Of a stretch of 34,469 nucleotides of DNA, positions 31,045 through 34,469 are shown in pieces. The position numbers and the translations under genes are program-made. The notes beneath the pieces are model-generated. The model was not told the origin of the DNA. It did no database searches and saw only the letters and a list, made by a program, of their open reading frames with translations. Source of the DNA: Clostridiales bacterium UBA6363. Its GTDB lineage: Bacteria; Bacillota; Clostridia; UBA1381. Position 1 is the stretch's first letter. Every line of letters begins with the position of its first letter. The stretch covers positions 1 to 34,469 of the forward strand of contig DJRJ01000024.1 in NCBI GenBank assembly GCA_002438865.1, written 5' to 3'.

Positions 31045-31815
31045 TTAATTTTTTATAAAGCAGCACGGCTCGGAACTGTCCCACGTCCAGCCGTGAGCGG
31101 TAAATATCTTATATATTTCGCTTTCTTCGGTAATTCTTGCCGCTTTTTCCGTTTCGGTCAAGCCCTCGTTATTGGCATAACGTCCCGCATTTTTTGGCAC
31201 GGGTGCGCCGTAAATGTCACGTGACGGATTGATTTTCGGGTTTATATCTATCGCTATCCCGAACGAATGAGGCGAAAACTCGCCGTTTTCCACGCTGTAA
31301 TACAATGCGCAGGTATTGTTATATCCCTTTGACGCAAGCTCGGTCGAGTTTAAAAGTGCGGACTGCATCGAATCAAACTCCTCCGCAAGCTCCATTTTCT
31401 CAATCGGATACTTTATTTTATACAATTCCTCAAAAATATCAAGCACGTCCGCCGCCGCTCTTTTGTTTACTATCATATGCCCTATTGCCCTTTCGCCGTT
31501 GAAATTACAATAAGGAACAGTCAGATACACAAGGTTCTCACGCTTGACGGGCGAATCGTCAAACAGGGTTGTACCGAAAATCTTATCATATATTTCATCG
31601 GGAATACCCGTTTTTACACCACGTTCGACAAGCTGTTCTTCATCGGCGGTTTCTGTTTCGCTGCCGATCATTGCGGCAAGCTGTTCATTGGCCGCCGTTT
31701 GCTCGGCATAAAGTTTTTGTGTATTATTAAGCTTAACCGTCAGAATTATATTCCACACGACAAGCGCCGACACCACCGCAGCGCACGCACAAAGCAATAT
31801 TTTTTTACTTCGCAT
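31045..31815 (-). CDS. VanY/M15-like D-Ala-D-Ala carboxypeptidase with altered metal site
   Basis: A 256-residue membrane-anchored protein. An N-terminal transmembrane segment covers about residues 5-27, a coiled-coil-like stretch about 30-50, and a C-terminal M15-type peptidase domain about 165-256. The motif SPHSFGIAID supplies the first two zinc ligands, H183 and D190. The final motif, EPWHF in VanY-type enzymes, reads E249-P-C-C-F here. The presumed general-base glutamate is kept and the third zinc ligand His is replaced by Cys252. M15 enzymes cleave peptidoglycan stem peptides outside the cell. Whether this one is active is open. The ATG at 31815 follows GGAGAGG and lies 10 bp after the radical SAM gene. 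Confidence 0.85.
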   Translation of the reverse strand: MRSKKILLCACAAVVSALVVWNIILTVKLNNTQKLYAEQTAANEQLAAMIGSETETADEEQLVERGVKTGIPDEIYDKIFGTTLFDDSPVKRENLVYLTVPYCNFNGERAIGHMIVNKRAAADVLDIFEELYKIKYPIEKMELAEEFDSMQSALLNSTELASKGYNNTCALYYSVENGEFSPHSFGIAIDINPKINPSRDIYGAPVPKNAGRYANNEGLTETEKAARITEESEIYKIFTAHGWTWDSSEPCCFIKN

Positions 31816-31825
31816 AATACCTCTC

Positions 31826-32425
31826 CTATTCCAGCGGACGTATACGATAAGTCACTCCGAGTTTTTCGCAGATTTTGCGGCATTCCTCCTCCTCGTCGTG
31901 AGTGAGAGTTGTGGAAACGGTGGTCATAACAACTTTCTTTACATAATGCTTAACGTTTTTTGCAAAGTTAAGCATAGCGTCAAAGCTATCTATGCCGAAT
32001 TTATTGCGTGTAAGCTCAAAATAGCGCTCCTTGCTCGGCGTATTAAGGCTTATCGAAACAACATCTATCTTATTTTCAAAATCGGGCGCAGTGTCCTTTT
32101 GCCAGATGAGGTCGGATAAACCGTTTGTGTTTATTCTTGTCGGTTTTTTGTACTTCTCTTTCACAAATTCCGCAACCTCAAGCACATCGTAAAGGCGCTC
32201 GGTAGGTTCGCCGAATCCGCAGAAAACAACCTCCTCATACTTATCCATATCAAATTTTTCAAATTCCGCTTTTACCTCGTCAACCGACGGCTCACGCTCA
32301 AGCCAAAGACTGCCCGAATGATTCATCTCGTCCCTATCCTGTCTTAAGCAGAACGTGCAGGCGCACGGACATTTATTTGTCATATTAACATACAAACCGT
32401 TGTGTACTTCATAGAGTATTACCAT
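31826..32425 (-). CDS. Radical SAM protein of the TatD-linked type
   Basis: A 199-residue radical S-adenosylmethionine enzyme. The [4Fe-4S] ligands are C19-x3-C23-x2-C26 in CPCACTFC. A GFGEPTERL glycine-rich SAM contact, TRINTNGL and VSISLNTP follow in the usual TIM-barrel order. Its short length and opening LYEVHNGLYVNMTNKC fit the TatD-associated radical SAM family, whose reaction is unknown. No tatD gene is adjacent here; it is followed 10 bp later by the VanY-like protein. The ATG at 32425 follows AGAGAGG. A weak promoter candidate lies at 32461-32488. Confidence 0.88.
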   Translation of the reverse strand: MVILYEVHNGLYVNMTNKCPCACTFCLRQDRDEMNHSGSLWLEREPSVDEVKAEFEKFDMDKYEEVVFCGFGEPTERLYDVLEVAEFVKEKYKKPTRINTNGLSDLIWQKDTAPDFENKIDVVSISLNTPSKERYFELTRNKFGIDSFDAMLNFAKNVKHYVKKVVMTTVSTTLTHDEEEECRKICEKLGVTYRIRPLE

Positions 32426-32460
32426 TTAAAAAACCTCTCTTTTTTCGCTTTTATAATACA

Positions 32461-32488
32461 ATTATACCATACGTGCAGAAAAATACAA
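32461..32488 (-). promoter_or_regulatory. Candidate promoter of the radical SAM-M15 operon
   Basis: -10 TATAAT (32461-32466) with a weak -35 TTGTAT (32483-32488) at 16 bp on the minus strand. Confidence 0.5.
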
Positions 32489-32490
32489 TA

Positions 32491-32548
32491 AAAAAATACG
32501 GTTTTTTTGCGATATATTCTCGAAACAGAGGATATATCGCAAACCGTA
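32491..32548 (-). terminator. Terminator of the zinc-ribbon protein genes
   Basis: A long hairpin with two paired blocks: TACGGTTT with AAACCGTA, and GCGATATATTCTC with GAGGATATATCGC. It has a small internal bulge and is followed by a T run on the minus strand. It lies 6 bp past the stop codon. Confidence 0.82.
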
Positions 32549-32554
32549 CCTTAA

Positions 32555-33715
32555 TTAATTATATTTTAAACTGTTATATATGTCATTTACATATTTATCA
32601 TATGTCGAATAATACTTCTGCGCATAATGCATTTCAAATCCTCTTATGCTGTTTCCGTCGACATGATAATAAGCGTAATGGCACTGTCCGTCTTTAATCG
32701 TACATATGGCGCACCAATTGTTTCCGCTGTTTTCATAATCCACCGTTCCGGGATATGAGCTTTTGAAATTATCGCTGACGTTTTTCGCCGACAACTGCGA
32801 ACTATTGCTTGTTGCGCATATTTTAAGAGTTGCAGTATTGTCGGGTGCTTTCAGCGAATATCTTACGAAATTATTATTCTCGTTATACACTTGGAAGTGC
32901 GACGGATAACTGCACGAAAAATTATAATCGGAATCCCTGTACACAGTATATGACGGATTGCTTACAACACCAACGCTCGATTTTTGAGTACTGTTTGCCG
33001 AAGAATTGCTTGTGCTCGGCATTTTCACATCGGAAGCATTCATTGACAAATATGCCTGCAATGCATATCCGGTTGTTCCTTCAAAAATAACTTTGGCAAA
33101 CCCGTTTTCCGCCGCCTCCACATAGCTTACCGGTGAACCCAAAGGAATTTCCTTAAGCACCGTTGCCGATGATGACGGCGACTCACGCAATGATATTGCG
33201 CTGTTGCAATTTACAACATAATATGTTACAAGCTTTGCCGCATTGTTTTGTTTTTGTTCCGGGGAAGCAGTCGGCAATTGCGATACCAAAGGTGACGCCG
33301 ACGGCTCAGGCTCCTCCGACCCGTTATTTGAGTTATAGAAAATATATCCGCCTATAATACCTGCCAAAATCAGAATAACAGCCGTCAACACGGCTATTAC
33401 TGCCGCCGTATGTTTTTTACGTGGATTTTTTTCGTTTTTTTCCGTCTGCGCACTCTGCGTGTAACCGCAATTGGGACAAGTCTGAGAATCTTCGGGTATC
33501 TTTGCGCCGCAGTTTCCGCAGAACACATAATTTATCTGTGTATCGGGCGTACTTGATACGCTTGCACCGCACTCACCGCAAAAAGCCGCATCGGCGTCCA
33601 TTTCCGCTCCGCAGTTTCCGCAGAATTTTTTCGGTTTTGCCTCTACCTTTTTACCGCAATTATCGCAAAACAGCGCTCCGTTTGGCAATTCACTGCCGCA
33701 ATTTTCACATTTCAT
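32555..33715 (-). CDS. Triple zinc-ribbon membrane protein with SH3-like domain
   Basis: A 386-residue protein. Three N-terminal zinc ribbons follow one another (C3/C6/C17/C20; C32/C35/C46/C49; and CGNCG...CPNCG near 66-84). A basic linker and one transmembrane segment (about 105-128) come next, so the ribbons face the cytoplasm. Outside the cell there is a bacterial SH3-like domain (about 165-225; ISLRESPSSSATVLKEIPLG) and an uncharacterised C-terminal domain (about 255-386). Such ribbon-TM-sensor proteins are common in Clostridia but poorly understood. The ATG at 33715 follows AAGGAGAG, 11 bp after the upstream paralogue. The transcript ends at the hairpin at 32491-32548. Confidence 0.88.
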   Translation of the reverse strand: MKCENCGSELPNGALFCDNCGKKVEAKPKKFCGNCGAEMDADAAFCGECGASVSSTPDTQINYVFCGNCGAKIPEDSQTCPNCGYTQSAQTEKNEKNPRKKHTAAVIAVLTAVILILAGIIGGYIFYNSNNGSEEPEPSASPLVSQLPTASPEQKQNNAAKLVTYYVVNCNSAISLRESPSSSATVLKEIPLGSPVSYVEAAENGFAKVIFEGTTGYALQAYLSMNASDVKMPSTSNSSANSTQKSSVGVVSNPSYTVYRDSDYNFSCSYPSHFQVYNENNNFVRYSLKAPDNTATLKICATSNSSQLSAKNVSDNFKSSYPGTVDYENSGNNWCAICTIKDGQCHYAYYHVDGNSIRGFEMHYAQKYYSTYDKYVNDIYNSLKYN

Positions 33716-33726
33716 ATTCTCTCTCC

Positions 33727-34469
33727 TTACTTATATGCCGGATCTGCCGTATAATCACAAACATACAGCGCTCCGTTATCATTCTCGATTTTATATACCC
33801 AATGGTCGGTAACGGTTTTTGATGAGCCGTTTTCCGTAACATTCAGCACCTCTGTGACCCAAACATAATAATAAGCTCCTCCACTGCGTGCGCTGAGTAC
33901 ATCTGTCTTTTGATATGTCTGTTTCAAGTTCGGATGTTTTTGCTTATATTCAGTTTGCTGAGCGTAAGCCGTTGTCCCGGGTTTGATGTATGACGGGACA
34001 TTGCCTGTCTGCCCGTTCATATAGCTTTCGCACTGGCTGTTAAAAGATACAATAACATTCTTTAATGTTTCCAGAGTTTTGCCGTCTGTCAGCGATGTAG
34101 TGCTTATTTCCGGCATCCGCTTATATGTAAGTGATGGATTGTACATATCTGTCACAGCCAAAACCGCCGTACTCGGTTCGGGCGTCGGGGCAATACTCGG
34201 AGTCGGGGCAGGCGTTTTGGGGGCAGGCGTGCTTGATTTTGGTTTTACTGTTTCAATAACCACATCTTCCTGTTTGTCCTCTGCCGAGCCGCTGTAAATC
34301 AAGTACCCGGCTATCACCGCACCGAGCGCAATGCATATAGCGGCAAGTATGACAATCACTGCCGTACTTTTATTTTTCTTCTTTTTCGGTGCAGTTTTCT
34401 GCACTGAAGTCTGCGCTCCATTTACGCTCATACCGCACTCACCGCAGAAAGCCGCATCGGCGTCCATTT
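33727..34469 (-). CDS. Zinc-ribbon membrane protein, paralogue (5' end outside window)
   Basis: At least 246 residues are visible and the reading frame is open to the window edge. The apparent ATG at 34467 corresponds to an internal Met of the second ribbon in the neighbour (MDADAAFCGECG), so the true start lies further upstream. The visible part has the end of a zinc ribbon, a basic stretch and a transmembrane segment (VIVILAAICIALGAVIAGYLI). A Pro/Thr-rich linker follows, then an extracytoplasmic domain with the look of an NTF2-like fold (about the last 120 residues; YYYVWVTEV, TDHWVYKIEN), possibly TcaA-like. The ribbon-coding DNA (34437-34469) is nearly identical to 33579-33611. The domain call is tentative. 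Confidence 0.82.
   Translation of the reverse strand, partial: MDADAAFCGECGMSVNGAQTSVQKTAPKKKKNKSTAVIVILAAICIALGAVIAGYLIYSGSAEDKQEDVVIETVKPKSSTPAPKTPAPTPSIAPTPEPSTAVLAVTDMYNPSLTYKRMPEISTTSLTDGKTLETLKNVIVSFNSQCESYMNGQTGNVPSYIKPGTTAYAQQTEYKQKHPNLKQTYQKTDVLSARSGGAYYYVWVTEVLNVTENGSSKTVTDHWVYKIENDNGALYVCDYTADPAYK

Overview
The window looks like a chromosomal segment of an anaerobic, Gram-positive-lineage bacterium of the class Clostridia, probably gut-associated. The evidence is a Phe T-box leader on pheST, a CIRCE operator, the SRP RNA-dnaX-ybaB-recR cluster typical of Firmicutes, a PerR-controlled reverse rubrerythrin with rubredoxin, an SLH-anchored giant surface protein, sigma-A promoters with mostly 17-bp spacers, and strong AGGAGG ribosome binding sites. 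No phage, insertion sequence or CRISPR array was seen. The genus is not resolved.

Layout. 1-1110: one copy of a structured repeat, then a DMT-family transporter (+). 1114-6668: a PBP5-type D,D-carboxypeptidase and the T-box-pheS-pheT operon (all -), separated by GTAGGGG-type repeats. 6740-11150: a small CopG/Arc-like protein (-), then a small membrane protein, birA, and a CIRCE-htpG-alarmone synthetase unit (+). 11208-17306: repeats, an FAD-dependent oxidoreductase, large PurL and a histidine phosphatase (-). 17376-17533: tRNA-Gly(GCC). 17541-20591: SRP RNA, dnaX, ybaB, recR (-). 20649-28252: a TetR regulator directly followed by a 2299-residue SLH surface protein (-). 28293-28590: a stretch packed with hairpins that includes a second copy of the structured repeat. 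28573-31035: a small secreted Cys/His protein, an XRE regulator, and the PerR oxidative-stress cluster perR, reverse rubrerythrin, BFD-like protein, rubredoxin. 31045-34469: a VanY-like protein with an altered metal site behind a radical SAM gene, and two tandem zinc-ribbon membrane proteins, the last cut by the window edge.

How it works together. Most genes are housekeeping: translation, purine synthesis, replication and recombination, protein export and biotin attachment. Regulation is unusually legible. Uncharged tRNA-Phe should control pheST, HrcA should control htpG and the alarmone synthetase, and PerR should control itself and the peroxide-reduction genes through matching 7-1-7 boxes. 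A TetR protein probably controls itself and the giant surface protein.

Most worth following up: (i) the ~97-bp three-stem repeat present in two copies, whose stems differ by compensatory substitutions while the loops are nearly constant; (ii) interspersed repeats whose ends supply stop codons; (iii) the His-to-Cys change in the VanY-like protein; (iv) the C-X-C rubredoxin; (v) the internally duplicated giant surface protein in a TetR operon.
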